A stretch of DNA of 64,000 bases. It comes from Batkoa obscura. Taxonomy: Eukaryota > Entomophthoromycota > Entomophthoromycetes > Entomophthorales > Batkoaceae. The notes under the pieces are model-generated. The model worked only from the letters and a program-made list of their open reading frames with translations, did no database searches and had not been told where the DNA came from. Shown here piece after piece: positions 43,339-54,996 of this stretch. Each line of letters starts with the position of its first letter. Position 1 is the first letter of the stretch. The position numbers and the translations under genes were made by a program. The DNA is taken from positions 186,001 to 250,000 of the forward strand of contig JASVEC010000035.1 in the NCBI GenBank assembly GCA_030770535.1, read 5' to 3'.

Positions 43339-44273
43339 GATACTATTGATTTATTTATATTATTCTATTATTTATATTAACAATTTGGTTATAAATAAAA
43401 TTTAATTAATAAAGAATATTAATCTATAAATAACTATATATATACGTAAAATAAATTAAAAAGGTATATATATAAGAGATAGATAATCTAAAATGAATAA
43501 ATAAATAAATAATCTTCTATATCAAACTATTATTACAAACAATAATAATTCAACGTTATATAAATAAAAAGATAATAAATAAATTCACTTAATTATAATC
43601 CAACAAGTTAATAACTATAATAATAAAACTAATTGGGTGTATTATTATTACAATTATTCGATCTCAAATCACTTAAAAACAAAACAAAACAAGACTTTAG
43701 TAGAAAATTTTTAATTTCAAATGAAAATTTTTTCAGTGTTCTTTTACCTAGTTTTTAATATTTTTTGACAAATTAAAATTTTTTATAAATTATCATATTA
43801 CGAATACCACTTTAATTTTAAAATTCACTTATACTTTACCTAATAAAATTATATATTCTTATATAAAAGGACTTTAATTAGTAAAACTGGAATTAATGAT
43901 TTTTTCTCGGTAAATCATTGGTGAATAGCTTTAGCTAAACTTGAAAAAATTATATTAAAAGATAAAATAAAAAAACGGTTAGCTAAATAAAATAAGTGAA
44001 TATATGATTTTATATATTTTAATGGAAACAAACTTATTTTTTTATTCTACACCAATATTTAGAATACAGTTTTTAATATGAAACAATCTATACTAAAAAA
44101 AATTGTCTTGGATTAAATAAAAGAATGGGATCTTGAAATTTCAAAAAGCATATCTTATTATTGGCTGAAGGCCAGCCAATTAAATTAGACTCACTTTGCA
44201 TTTCATAATAGGCAAAAATAGGCTTTTTATTAGTATTAGAAGTAAAAAAATTATTTAAAGGCAACATAGAAGG
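43339..44273. other. Divergent promoter region
   Basis: 935 bp between the CCCH and RING genes, extremely A+T-rich. A short perfect inverted repeat TTGGCTG/CAGCCAA with a 5-bp loop lies at 44,161-44,179, about 95 bp before the RING start. No other element recognised. Confidence 0.5.
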
Positions 44274-45665
44274 ATGGGATCCAAAGGAAGTAAAAAAAAT
44301 AAAAAGGAAGATAAGAAGGGAAATAAGAAGAGTAAGCTACTAAAGAAAATTAGTAAAAAATTGGACCAAATTTATGATGTAATTTGTAAACATAGCAAGA
44401 ACAGTAAGGATGGTATTATTGAACTACATAAATTAGAGACTGGAGATGAAGCGTTAAGAACTATAATAGAAACCATGAAACAAAAATACACATCAAATGA
44501 TGGAAACAATGATACAATAAAGGATGAAAGTTTGGAACTAGAAAATGAATCGCTAGAATTAACATTAGAGAAAATGAAGGAAAATAATAATGATAGTAAA
44601 AGTAGCCAAGAAGATGATAAAAGGAAGGATATTAATCCGGAATCAAAAATAAACAAAAAGGAAGTAAATAGTTATATGGGAGCTACAAATAACGAAAATA
44701 CAATGGTGATCAAGAGTACGAAGTTAGAGCAAGAAAACAATGAATTAAAACTAGCATTAAAAGCTAGTGAAGAAAAAAATAATAAAATAAAAAGCGGACT
44801 AAATTGTATAGTATGCTTAAATTATTATGAACTGCCACATAATTTAGAGTGTGGTCATGTATTTTGCTTTCACTGCATTAAAGATTGGTTTTTGAGTCAA
44901 ATTCGAAATGATGTGAATTTGTTTTGTCCACTGTGCCGTTGTAATATTCAAAAGGTTCCTAATTTTTGTTTTATTTTATATGAGCAGATAAATCATCAAC
45001 TGGAAAACAATCCTAATAATAATAGCCTCCAGCTGCTAAAGAAAGTTAAAACAAGTTATCAAATGTATCAAGATAAAAAACAGGATATTTGGCTAGATAT
45101 CTTTCCCAAATGTGGCATACGTAGTACCATAAAGGATGATGATGATGACGTCGAAAGATGCACTAATTGCCATTGGGAAGTGGTTAAAGGCGTTTGCACA
45201 AATTGCAATAATGTTTATACTTTAGATGATATTGTACCTTCTAGTTCAGATTCCGATACCGAGCTATCAGACGATAATAATGGTGATAACGAGAATGAGA
45301 ATAATACCAGCAGTAAGAGAAATAATGATCTATCATTAAATTCTATTCTAAAAGATAATCATAATGATGGGTTTTTAAGTAATAGTTCAGAAGGTGAAGG
45401 AGAGCTTTTGGGCTATGATAGTATGGATCAAAGTGACGCAGAGAAAGATATAGAATTGGACACTGATGATGAATCATTTATATGTAATGACGATGAAGTA
45501 CAATATGATACTGGAGCTGAGGATAATGAAGATGATGATGAAGATGTGGAAGTGGAAGAAATTGTATTTAATAGAAATAAAAGAAACAATGAGGATAATA
45601 ATGAAGATGAAGTTATTATAAAAAGAAGCAAAAAGATAATCCTTGATGATGAAGATGAGGAATAA
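44274..45665 (+). CDS. RING-finger (C3HC4) protein with a second zinc ribbon
   Basis: An intronless 463-residue protein from ATG 44,274, likely an E3 ubiquitin ligase. The N-terminal third is Lys-rich (GSKGSKKNKKEDKKGNKK) with coiled-coil segments (LEQENNELKLALKASEEK). A C3HC4 RING follows, CIVCLNYYELPHNLECGHVF to CPLCRCNI (about residues 178-225), with all eight metal ligands in place. A second CxxC...CxxC ribbon (CTNCHWEVVKGVCTNCNNVY, near residue 300) resembles the C-terminal element of Chfr-like and some fungal RING ligases. The last ~140 residues are strongly acidic and Ser-rich, with basic RNKRNN and IKRSKK patches. No FHA domain is visible, so Chfr itself is unlikely. The acidic tail suggests a nuclear protein. 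Confidence 0.85.
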   Translation: MGSKGSKKNKKEDKKGNKKSKLLKKISKKLDQIYDVICKHSKNSKDGIIELHKLETGDEALRTIIETMKQKYTSNDGNNDTIKDESLELENESLELTLEKMKENNNDSKSSQEDDKRKDINPESKINKKEVNSYMGATNNENTMVIKSTKLEQENNELKLALKASEEKNNKIKSGLNCIVCLNYYELPHNLECGHVFCFHCIKDWFLSQIRNDVNLFCPLCRCNIQKVPNFCFILYEQINHQLENNPNNNSLQLLKKVKTSYQMYQDKKQDIWLDIFPKCGIRSTIKDDDDDVERCTNCHWEVVKGVCTNCNNVYTLDDIVPSSSDSDTELSDDNNGDNENENNTSSKRNNDLSLNSILKDNHNDGFLSNSSEGEGELLGYDSMDQSDAEKDIELDTDDESFICNDDEVQYDTGAEDNEDDDEDVEVEEIVFNRNKRNNEDNNEDEVIIKRSKKIILDDEDEE

Positions 45666-45851
45666 ATGACGGGTTACAACAAGCTTAACTTACATTATTT
45701 CTACCCATATTACCCGCTTTATTTAATAAAATATCATTTACGTTTTATTGTTTATTTTATTAGTCATAAAATGTAGAATTATAAAATTAAAATTAACTTA
45801 ACATTTTTATTATTTTACAAAAAAATAGAAGTCACGATAAAAGTATGAGTA

Positions 45852-46601
45852 TTAAAGAAGACTTGATAATAAATTAAGAATATTACTTTGGTCAAATAAA
45901 ACAGAAACATCCCAAGGACAGTCGAAATTAAAGTTATTATTAATTTGAGGCACGTAACCTGTCCACTTGATTAGATCAATATAAAGCTTAGCGTCATAAT
46001 TGATGGTCAATGGCTTTCTCTTACTTGCGTCCGAATTACATGAGCTCTTTAATATACTTGCAGTAGCTAAATTCTCTTTAGAAGTATCTTTGGTGTTATA
46101 AAATAGTGTAAATGGTAATGTAAAAGGTGTGGTGGCCATAGCATTGATTGAAACAGGCCTTGGTAAATAACCTTGACCGATAGGTGAGTTGTTCAATTTA
46201 GCATCTATAGTTATATTTGATACCGCAATGTTAATATAATTTTGACTTTTGATATCCAAATTAAGTGCTAATGGTATAGAAACTACACCATCGCTGCTAT
46301 GAGATATTTTATCAGTCAATGAAGAAGAAGTAATAGAAGAACCATCTTGATAGCTTAATTGTTTGAACTCGAAAGAGGGTATTCTAGGGAATAAGAAAAA
46401 GATAGCAGCACCAATACCACCTAATAATATTAAAGTAATTACACCACATAGTAAGGCTCCTTTTCTTGATAAACAACAACAGCAGCAAAATCTGACACAA
46501 CAATTCCTTTTTTTCTGTGGTATTCCATTTTCATCAATGCTCATTCTTTCTCTTCCACTATTTAATCCAATTCTACTCTCTCGATTGTCTGTATAATTCA
46601 T
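45852..46601 (-). CDS. LEA2-like single-pass membrane protein with a cysteine cluster
   Basis: An intronless 249-residue protein from ATG 46,601. Layout: a polar cytosolic N-terminus; a cysteine cluster (NCCVRFCCCCCLSRKG, residues about 33-48) next to the membrane, which looks like a palmitoylation site; one transmembrane helix (ALLCGVITLILLGGIGAAIFF); then a beta-rich domain (VVSIPLALNLDIKSQNYINI, SNITIDAKLNNSPIG) of the LEA_2/Vac7-like type found in many fungal membrane proteins, which tends to follow a single helix in just this way. Function of the fungal members is poorly known; a role at the vacuole or plasma membrane is inference. Potential N-glycosylation sites lie in the outer domain. 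Confidence 0.7.
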   Translation of the reverse strand: MNYTDNRESRIGLNSGRERMSIDENGIPQKKRNCCVRFCCCCCLSRKGALLCGVITLILLGGIGAAIFFLFPRIPSFEFKQLSYQDGSSITSSSLTDKISHSSDGVVSIPLALNLDIKSQNYINIAVSNITIDAKLNNSPIGQGYLPRPVSINAMATTPFTLPFTLFYNTKDTSKENLATASILKSSCNSDASKRKPLTINYDAKLYIDLIKWTGYVPQINNNFNFDCPWDVSVLFDQSNILNLLSSLL

Positions 46602-47605
46602 TTTATAAGATTTAATTTATTACAACAGTGGTTATATACGAATAAAGGTTTCTAAAATCAAAGAAGTTTAATCCAGTCAGGGAACAAATATAATTAAGAA
46701 AATAATAAAATAGAACTTATTTATATAATTCAGTCATAATAGTCTTTATTCTTTAGTCACTATATCATAAATTAATATTCTATTAATAACTTTGTTTGGC
46801 TATCATTGGCTCACTTTCTTTATTTTTATTTTCAAGCCTTAATGATGTCCGAATTTATTTTACCTTGAAGCATTAAATGATATAAATATTTCAATTACCA
46901 ATTAACTCTGTTTTTCTCTGCCTTAATTGGCTTTTTATATTTGAATTATTACGGAAAAGATAACTTTGTTATAAAGATTCATATTTATTCTTTAATTTAT
47001 CCGTCCTTGTTATCATTTGTTGTTACTTTGTTGCTCCTTTTTTCTTGGCTACCTATTTTTATAACCTCAAAGTGAAATTTTGCTTGGTTTAAATAGTAAT
47101 TTCAAATCAAAAATAAGAAACATTATTAACCAAATGTATTAAAATAACTAAATTTTATACATATTTAAAAATCATATTAAATGTTGTAACTTTTAATATA
47201 AGTTATGATATAACTATTGAACCTATGTTATATTTAAATATCATTATTAATTTAAATTAAAGTATATAATAGATGATACTAGTTTTACCTAATCATTTCA
47301 ATCACAGACCTAATCTAAGATTGCTAACGGTTCCTTATCATTTTAATTTTATCTTAAATATATATACTAGACTCAAAAGACTAGAAGTGAGTTTATTAAT
47401 AAAAAGTGTAAAATAGAGAAAAAGAAAGGTACTTCATAACGAAAACTCATTATATAAAATACAAAGTTATTAGAGACATAAACTCAATTTGCTATTTACT
47501 AATAATTCTCTGGGTCATTTAAAAGCAACTGTATAAAATTATAAACTTTAACTTTTTTGTATATTTAGGCTTTATTTATTAAAACTTAAAGTTTTAGAAA
47601 ATATA
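46602..47605. other. Intergenic, nothing recognised
   Basis: About 1 kb of A+T-rich DNA without gene-like sequence, ending at a MITE. Confidence 0.5.
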
Positions 47606-47702
47606 TGGGGGTGTATTTTTGTTTAAGAATTTTGCTAACAATTTCTTCACTTAAACAGTGTTTGAGATGGAAAAAGTGATGAAGCTAAAAAAAACATCCC
47701 CA
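47606..47702 (-). mobile_element. MITE copy
   Basis: TGGGGGTGTATTTTTGTTTA at the left, AAAAACATCCCCA at the right, TA on both sides (47,604-47,605 and 47,703-47,704). It lies about 120 bp past the stop of the next gene. Confidence 0.9.
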
Positions 47703-47823
47703 TATAATAAAGGAGATTTAACTACATTTTATTAAATATTATATAAAAAATAAAAAAATAAAAAAATAGATAAAATAAGATAAAAAAATATTAATTTAAT
47801 ATTAATTTAATATTAATTTTTTA

Positions 47824-48741
47824 TTAAACATTAATTAATTCAAAATCAGCATAGTTAAATTTGGCTGATTTACCTAATACCAGCAACTGCTTTAATTGTT
47901 TGTTATTGAATACAATCGAATCAATCTTAATAAATTTGGTATTAACTTTATTAATACTATTACTATTTAAATTAAGTTTATAAATGGTATTATCATTATT
48001 CAATACGAAGTAAACTTCATTACTATTGCAGTTGTGTAATAATTGTAGTATTTTATTATTATCGTCCTTAATATTAATACTTTTCTTAATATTGTTAACA
48101 ACATTTAAAGAATTGACTTCATTTTTTTGATCATTATAGTTTAACTTATAAATATAATAATAGCCAGATGAGAAATAAACCTCCTTTTTGGAATCATTAT
48201 AGACTAATCCTTTGATTTTACCTAAATTGCTTCTTAATAGCTGACTCTTGTTGTTACTTAATGAACATTGATACAGATTCCCATTCTTCGTTGATAATAA
48301 CAGCTTATCTGTGTTTTTAATGTGTACTAATCCTGTTAACAGGTTCTCTTTATTACTATCTTCATTAATGGTACATAATTTGAAATTCTTATCACTTCTT
48401 TCTTCATTGGTGGTCAATTCAGCTTTAAATAAAGATTTGCATGTTTGATCAAAATAAACTAGCTGGTTTTTAATAATTAAGAAATGGGTCACATTAACAG
48501 GAGTTCGGGGCATAATAGGTATATTTTCTAAATAGCCGCCTTGTACCTTTTGAAATGGTAAATAAGGATTCAATGAGTTGTAACTTATTATCTCTTCCTT
48601 GTCCTCATACAATTGAGCCGCTACTTCGTTCATTGGGATCGATAAGTCATTACTATTTAATTCTTTTATATCTTGAATCTTGCACTGCAATAATGATATA
48701 AAATAACTAAATACTAAGCATAATAAAATTCCAAACTTCAT
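47824..48741 (-). CDS. Secreted protein with propeller-like repeats, unknown function
   Basis: An intronless 305-residue protein. I start at ATG 48,741 (MKFGILLCLVFSYFISLLQC), which begins a clean signal peptide; the frame extends six codons upstream but without an ATG. After the signal, repeated short beta-like units are visible (FLIIKNQLVYFDQ, KLLLSTKNGNLYQCSL, KEVYFSSGYYYIYKLNY, NEVYFVLNNDNTIYKLNL), spaced about 40-45 residues apart, which is the rhythm of a beta-propeller of the type found in secreted or receptor-like proteins. No enzyme motif is recognised. The lack of a C-terminal hydrophobic stretch argues against a GPI anchor. I cannot assign a family. Confidence 0.65.
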   Translation of the reverse strand: MKFGILLCLVFSYFISLLQCKIQDIKELNSNDLSIPMNEVAAQLYEDKEEIISYNSLNPYLPFQKVQGGYLENIPIMPRTPVNVTHFLIIKNQLVYFDQTCKSLFKAELTTNEERSDKNFKLCTINEDSNKENLLTGLVHIKNTDKLLLSTKNGNLYQCSLSNNKSQLLRSNLGKIKGLVYNDSKKEVYFSSGYYYIYKLNYNDQKNEVNSLNVVNNIKKSINIKDDNNKILQLLHNCNSNEVYFVLNNDNTIYKLNLNSNSINKVNTKFIKIDSIVFNNKQLKQLLVLGKSAKFNYADFELINV

Positions 48742-50288
48742 TTTAATGTAACTGTTCAAAGTAATTATTAGTGGCGTAATGGAATATAACGATATTAAAA
48801 AATATAAAAGTGAAAGACTTTAAAGTTAACTTTTGATTATTTATATCTCAATTTCTTTTAGAATTTTTATTCACTAAATGTTGGATGAAATTAATTAACT
48901 CATTCATTTTTTCATGGTTACTTGAGTCATTTGTTTTTTGTCTGTATAAATATTTATAGGATTCCAAATGTGAAATTAATAAGAATATTATTTAAAAATA
49001 ACTCATTATTTAAAAATAGTAATTGAAATAAAGATACAAAACGTGGTATTAAATAGTTATTAATTTTTTTAAGCTTATTAGCTTATTAGCTTATTATATT
49101 TATTTATTTTCTTATAACATTAAACTTCAAATTTTGGACTCAAAATATCAAAATAATAATTAAGGCATTGTATATTATTGAGATGTTAACTTTATTCCTA
49201 AATAAAAACTTGGGACTCTTTACCTTTTAAAATTTTATTAAAATTTAATTTAAAAAACCAATATCTGAAATGATATCATATTAATGGTGTTAATACTAGA
49301 CTATAAAAATTTAAGTCTAATTGACAAGCAGTCTACTGGCTAGTTGAGTTCATAACTATTGATTGGCTGGTAATCAAATCATAGCAATTATACCTTGAAA
49401 TAAACCAATTATCTCCTACTTTTGTAAAAAAGCTATGACTTGATCAAAAATCCAAGAACATAAAAAAATTCAATTTAACTTGATTGATTTTAAAATGAAA
49501 TCTAGTGAAAAAGTATAAAAGAGACTAAAATTCGTTATTCGCTTATTACTTTAGTTATTAACATTAACATATAAGAATTGAATGAAGTGTATGAAAAACC
49601 ATTTTCAGCAAGCAGGCGCTTGATAGGTATTGAAAATATAAGACATCTAGGCATTTTGAAGTTGCTTTAGTGATACATTTTGTGTTCTTTAAAATGCACA
49701 TCAAAGGAAGCTTACTACTTTTCAAGTAGTAAATTATTCTTTGGGACGCATCTAGTGGTCTCCCTTCACTGGTTTTGATGATAATTTGTTATTCTAAACA
49801 AGTAAATGCTAAAATATCTAAATTTGATATAATCCCTTATACATTCCATTAAACTGACTTGATACATTTGCTTTATTCAGTGATTTTTCAACTGATGTAT
49901 ATAGTTTTTGATGATTTGATAGAATTTGAAAGAATAAAATATAACTTTAAATTGTAAAAAGCTTCATTTTGAATTTAGCGTTATTTTTGCTACTACCATA
50001 TTGTATATAATTTTATTTAATATCAAATGCAAAAAAGATTCAAATCATAACTGAACAGACCTTATAAGGGGATTAAAGAGAGAACAAAATATTCCAATAC
50101 GACTAAAACAAAAGGTTGTCAATCTAGAAGAATTAGATTGTAAGTTTTTAAAACAAACCTAAATTTAAAACCTAAAAAAATAGACTGAATATAAATTGTA
50201 AGATCCGCCACACAGCTTGAAAAGGAATCTAGGCTGGGTTGGATGAGTAATAAGATATAAACTATTAGTTTTATTACTATTAGAAATA
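48742..50288. other. Intergenic, nothing recognised
   Basis: About 1.5 kb of A+T-rich sequence between the secreted propeller-like gene and a MITE. No gene or repeat supported. Confidence 0.5.
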
Positions 50289-50389
50289 TGAGGATGTTCC
50301 TTTTGGTTTCATCACTTTTTCCATTTTTTAAGTGTTATTTGAGCGGGAAGATTATTAGTAAAGTTCTTAAACACAAAAATACGTCCCCA
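50289..50389 (+). mobile_element. MITE copy at the 5' edge of a truncated transposon
   Basis: TGAGGATGTTCCTTTTGG at the left, AAAATACGTCCCCA at the right, TA on both sides (50,287-50,288 and 50,390-50,391). Transposon sequence begins at once on its right side; none is found on its left. Confidence 0.88.
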
Positions 50390-50391
50390 TA

Positions 50392-52342
50392 TATTATCAA
50401 AGTTTACTATTGATAATAATAATAAACTTAATCAAGCAAAGTATAAAATTAGTGTTTTAAGGAAAACAGGAAATAAAAATCAACAAGCAGTGTTATTATT
50501 AACTATAGCTTCAGTATATTCTTTTGATGAGTGTAAAAGTTTTGGGCTCAATAGAAATAGAAATCAATATGATTATTAAAAAATAAGTAATAATAGTAAT
50601 AAAATATCAACGTTACAACCTATTATTAAAAATACAAAAAAATTAAAGATGACCAAATTCAAACTATTATACAACATTTACTAAATGATCCAACTATTTC
50701 ATCAAGATTTAATAAAAAAATAATGATAGTAAATATTCATCAGATGATATATATATTAAATAGAAGTAGAAGAATGATATACAGTAAATATTTTAATGAT
50801 TTGAAAGATAAAGCAGTGGCTAGGCCAATGTCTTTTAAATATATATCAAATAATCTCAAAAATACAGCAAGAAAAACGGATCTATATAATATATGTGTCC
50901 AACCTATAGTTAGAAAAAAGTTATTCAAAAATAAAATAAATACAACAATAAAAAACAAAGAAGAGATAGAAGAAATTTTCAATCAAGAAAAAAAGTTGTA
51001 CAAATTACATAAATTCTGTGTTGATATTCAAAAAAACACATTTAATGAAACTATTAAAAAATTAAACAACAAAAGCTGTATAATAATTTTAGATTTAAAC
51101 AAAATATGAAAATAGGAACAAGATCAGATTCAATAACTTTAGATTATTATAATAAACAAGCTATATCAGTATTAGGTTTTAGTGTTTTATATTTAAAAGA
51201 TGACAAAACAATAGGCAAAGTTTACTTTGATTATTTATCTGAAATATTAAATCATGATTCAGTATATGCAGGAGATTGTTTAATCGATTTAATCTCTACA
51301 GAGCTTTTATTTAAAAAGTTTACAAAAATTAATATATGGGCAGATACAGGAAATCATTTTAGATCCCAAGGGCTCCTACATTATATATTTAAACAAATTC
51401 ACAAAATAAATAGTAATTTAAATATTGATCTTGATTTTTTGCTGAGCACCATGGAAAAAGTATAGTTGATGGACATTTTGGAAATCTTCCAAAATGGAAA
51501 AGTAGTTTTGAAGCGTTAGGTAAAATAGAATATATCAATCAATTAATTTGAAGGTTTGAAATTTTTATTTGCGAACATAATAAAATTAATAACTCAACTG
51601 TTAATAATGGGAAAACAGATATGATTTTTAAAAAGTATAAAAGAAACAAAAATACAAAAAGAACAATAGAGATGCAAGGTATTAAGAAGTATTCACACTT
51701 TATTAAACATAACAATAAACTACGTTGCTGTTAGAGTTATAGAGTCTATAGAAAATATAAGGATTAAAAGATCAATCCCAGATCACCTTACGAAGATAAC
51801 AGACAATTTAAATTTTTTGATATTTACTAAGCAAATAAATAGCTTGTTAAATGATAGAAATAGATTGTTAAATGTTAAGATTACTTAAGTTATTAATAGC
51901 TAAGTTGATAAATAGTCAAAGAACAAGTAATCGTAATAGTATGTAAAAACTATTATTATATTACTTGTACTATATAAGAATGGTTAATTATAGTTTTGAG
52001 GCTAATCACTCCCTCCCATGTAGCTATTTGTTAACTTGACAATACATTAATAGTATAACTATAACATTAAAGTAGTTTATTTATTCGGTAACAAATCTAC
52101 AATGTTGGCTATAAAGCAGTTAACAATAAATATTTCTCAATAAAATTTTATAAGAACATGTATTTAAGATCTATTAGAAATCCAGCTAACTTATAGTATA
52201 AACTATAATAGAATGATTTAGAACTGTGTCTGGGTACTTTTATTTTGATAAAAAATTTGATTTTATAGACTCTTAAGCAAAGTTTCTAAAATACAAAATA
52301 TTTAAATTGGATAAAATAATGAAATTAATTCAGACAATTCCA
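50392..52342 (+). mobile_element. 5'-truncated copy of the 2.46-kb DNA transposon
   Basis: Collinear with 37,690-39,675 of the intact copy, including the right inverted end (ATTCAGACAATTCCA). The left ~480 bp are missing, the break being at the MITE. The transposase frame is interrupted by several small indels: the pieces at 50,723-51,109 and 51,106-51,465 are in different frames because one T is missing in the TTAGATTT(T)AAAC motif. It also lacks ~45 bp near 51,725 (CTACGTTGCTGTTAGAGTTA) that are present in the intact copy; the same deletion is in two other copies. Non-autonomous. Confidence 0.9.
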
Positions 52343-53152
52343 ATGTTGGTTTAAAAATAACTAATAAATTGGTTATTATAATAACATACCCGATTTATTA
52401 TCATTATCTATACTCTTCAAATTTAAATAAATTTCTTATTTTAATTATATGTATATTATGAAGCTTGCAAGGTAACTTTAACAAAGAAGTTATCTGATAC
52501 CTTGAATTAAAACATAGCTTAAATTTGTATCGGACCAGTAAGCAGAACTTGTCTTTCAACCTTATCTTTTTCATCATCTAGTAGGGAATCTTTTATAAAA
52601 CAGATAAAATAGTTGACATTTTTTCAACTGCTTTTTCTAAAGGTAGGAATTTGTTAGATGCTATAAATATTTTACCAGAAAATAACCTCTAAATAAGTGT
52701 GTCTTTTAAGTCACCTGACTCAAGTGTTTATACTTTTTAGTTTAATAAATCATTCGGAGCTAACACCACAGGGAAAAAAGGTTCAAAAGTGTAATTTTTA
52801 TATAAAAAATTTAATTTAAGACTTTAGTTTTTAATAAAATGGCATCAGGTCTTCCCGTGTTTTACTAATTTTTATATTGGTCTAAGTTGCGAAGGTATAA
52901 AATCATAATAGAAAATAACACTTAATACAAAAATTATCTTAGCTTTGTATGAAATGACTATAAAAAACAAAATAGTAAGTTGGTTTTTTAAATTTGTTAA
53001 TTTGGATGATTTTTGTATATAAAAAGCAATTAGAAGTTTTAATAATAATAACATTTTATATAAAAAAAACTATTAGTCTTTGTAATCATATTTATTTGAC
53101 CTCTTCCATTATTATTTTTATTACATGTATATTTTCAAACTTAATATATGTA
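52343..53152. other. Intergenic, nothing recognised
   Basis: About 800 bp of A+T-rich DNA between the transposon copy and the first peptide gene. Confidence 0.5.
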
Positions 53153-53365
53153 CTATGGACTATTAATAGATGTAGCAAATGCTGCTTGAGGAATGCATTC
53201 ACAAAGTTTGCATAAACCTTTAACACCTTGAAGTGTATAACAGCTTTGATTGGCAGGTCTACAACCCCCACCTCTATAAGTACAAGGAGCAATAGCGTGT
53301 ATTTGGCAAATAAGTAAGCTACTAATAGTTAAAAAGGAAAGGATAGAAGTAATATTAAAGTTCAT
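53153..53365 (-). CDS. Small secreted cysteine-rich peptide A
   Basis: A 70-residue protein from ATG 53,365 to TAG. The first ~24 residues (MNFNITSILSFLTISSLLIC, then QIHA) are a signal peptide. The mature ~46 residues hold six cysteines with spacing C-x6-C-x6-C-x9-C-x2-C-x-C (segments CTYRGGGC, SCYTLQGVKG, LCKLCEC), fitting three disulfides. The protein is identical to that encoded at 59,325 in the opposite orientation and related to that at 62,416. I do not recognise the family; small secreted cysteine-rich proteins of this size are common in fungi as antimicrobial, signalling or host-interaction peptides, so any function is conjecture. The duplicated upstream region includes a conserved TATA-containing block (53,409-53,460). 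Confidence 0.75.
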   Translation of the reverse strand: MNFNITSILSFLTISSLLICQIHAIAPCTYRGGGCRPANQSCYTLQGVKGLCKLCECIPQAAFATSINSP

Positions 53366-53408
53366 CTTTAGTTATGTGTTTAATATGGAATTTAACAGTG
53401 TCTTGAGC

Positions 53409-53460
53409 CTTTTATATGTATTTTTATGGTTCATTGTTTTTTGATGTTTTGCACTTTAGC
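53409..53460 (-). promoter_or_regulatory. Conserved upstream block of peptide gene A
   Basis: On the minus strand: GCAAAACATCAAAAAACAAT, then GAACCATAAAAATACATATA and AAAGGC. The same block lies at the same distance from the start in genes B and C. It holds a TATA-like CATATAAAA. Confidence 0.6.
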
Positions 53461-54771
53461 TATGGGTAATTATTCCATGGTTCAGTCAATAACAATAAAA
53501 CAGGTTTTTATTTTAATTGATGATCCATTCATTTAGCCTTTATATATTTTATACGATAAATTGACTCAAAGGTATAATTATAATAATGAAAATAAGAATA
53601 TTGAACTTTTACACTAATTTGATATACTACAATAAAAAAACAGATCACCAAAATTAAATGAACCTTATCCATTTTTTTATTACTAATGTCTGAAGTTCTA
53701 TATTAAAGTTTCTATAACAAGTACTTTCCTATTTAGTTATCATCATAATAAACGCGACTAACTGTAAATTTACCATATTTTCAACCTATAGTGCAGAAAA
53801 AATCAAACCTAAACCTTTACCAACATACCCTCCCATAACACCTCAGATGTGTTCAGATTAGATAATGAAGTAATCAATTTAAAGACAGTTCCGTAGCAAT
53901 TTAAAGCTAACGACTCTTATTATTTTTCTGTTACATTGATTCAAGCAAAACATAAACTAAGTTCAAATTCCAAAAATTTATATAGAATATTCTCACATAA
54001 TCAGATTCCCTAAACACAATTTCCACTCAATACAGCTTTTAGATACTTTAGGTCTTAGATATATACCAATAACTCTACCCAAGGTCTTCATAGTAAAACA
54101 AAAAGTATATGTGCAGCATTCAAAATTCAACAAAAGCAAGTCTTTTATGTGGGATTAAATATGTGTAAATTTTAAAAACTCTAAGCCAAATATTAAATCT
54201 AAATTTAAACATATCATTTCCACAATCTTTTTTATGATCCAAGTGACACTTGCACGATAGTTCTTCATAAAAGTCCTTCAATCATTTCAAAACCACCATT
54301 TCCTTCTAATCTTAAATAGAAAACTAAATATCATAGTTAAATGGATTTCACTAGATTCTATTTTTACATTATGTACAACATTATGATAATATTAAATCTA
54401 CTACTACTTATACATTGCTACATCTTTTTTCAGCTTAAGTAAAAAATATAACTAATAATCATATTATCCCCCAAACTTAACGAGTTCAGCTCAAATTTTA
54501 GCTAATCTACGATATCCTATAAAATGTTAACTGGGACTTCTAAAATTTAATACTTCATCCCATCACATCTTAAACTTAATACGTGTATCATCTCCTAGTT
54601 CACTGCAATTTCCACTTTATCCAACCTCCATAGAAATTCTATGTCAAGTTTTGCTTTCTAAAATTTCTTCCATACATGAATTTAAATTTAAATTTAAATA
54701 AAAGACTAAAGCTGTAATAACTACTCATAAACATTGCTTATTTACTAAAGCTGGCTTATCCTAGGGAAGAG
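53461..54771. other. Intergenic; first part belongs to the inverted duplication
   Basis: 53,461-53,760 is the reverse-complement counterpart of about 58,905-59,235. From 53,760 to 54,720 the plus strand is richer in C and poor in G compared with neighbouring spacers, but no gene is visible. Confidence 0.5.
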
Positions 54772-54869
54772 ATGGAGATGTATTTTTGTGTTTAATTTTA
54801 CTGACAATTTTTCCGCTTAAATAGCGCTTAAAAAATGGAAAAAACAATGAAGTCAAAAAACACTCCCAG
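54772..54869 (-). mobile_element. MITE copy
   Basis: TGGAGATGTATTTTTGTGTT at the left and AAAAACACTCCCA at the right, with the TTTTTCCGCTTAAATAGCGC core. Confidence 0.82.
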
Positions 54870-54996
54870 ATAGTAGTAACTTGAATAAGTTTCTAGTTGA
54901 CTTGGTGCTTTTATTCTTTACCTTTAGTTGTTTTATTTAAGTTGCTAACTCACTTTTGTCTATTCCTGAAATTAGGCTTATTTTGAATACAGGATA

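Noticed and set aside
44161-44179. The short TTGGCTG/CAGCCAA palindrome as a regulator site
   Set aside because: Only one copy was seen and no known factor fits; kept as a note in the promoter entry.
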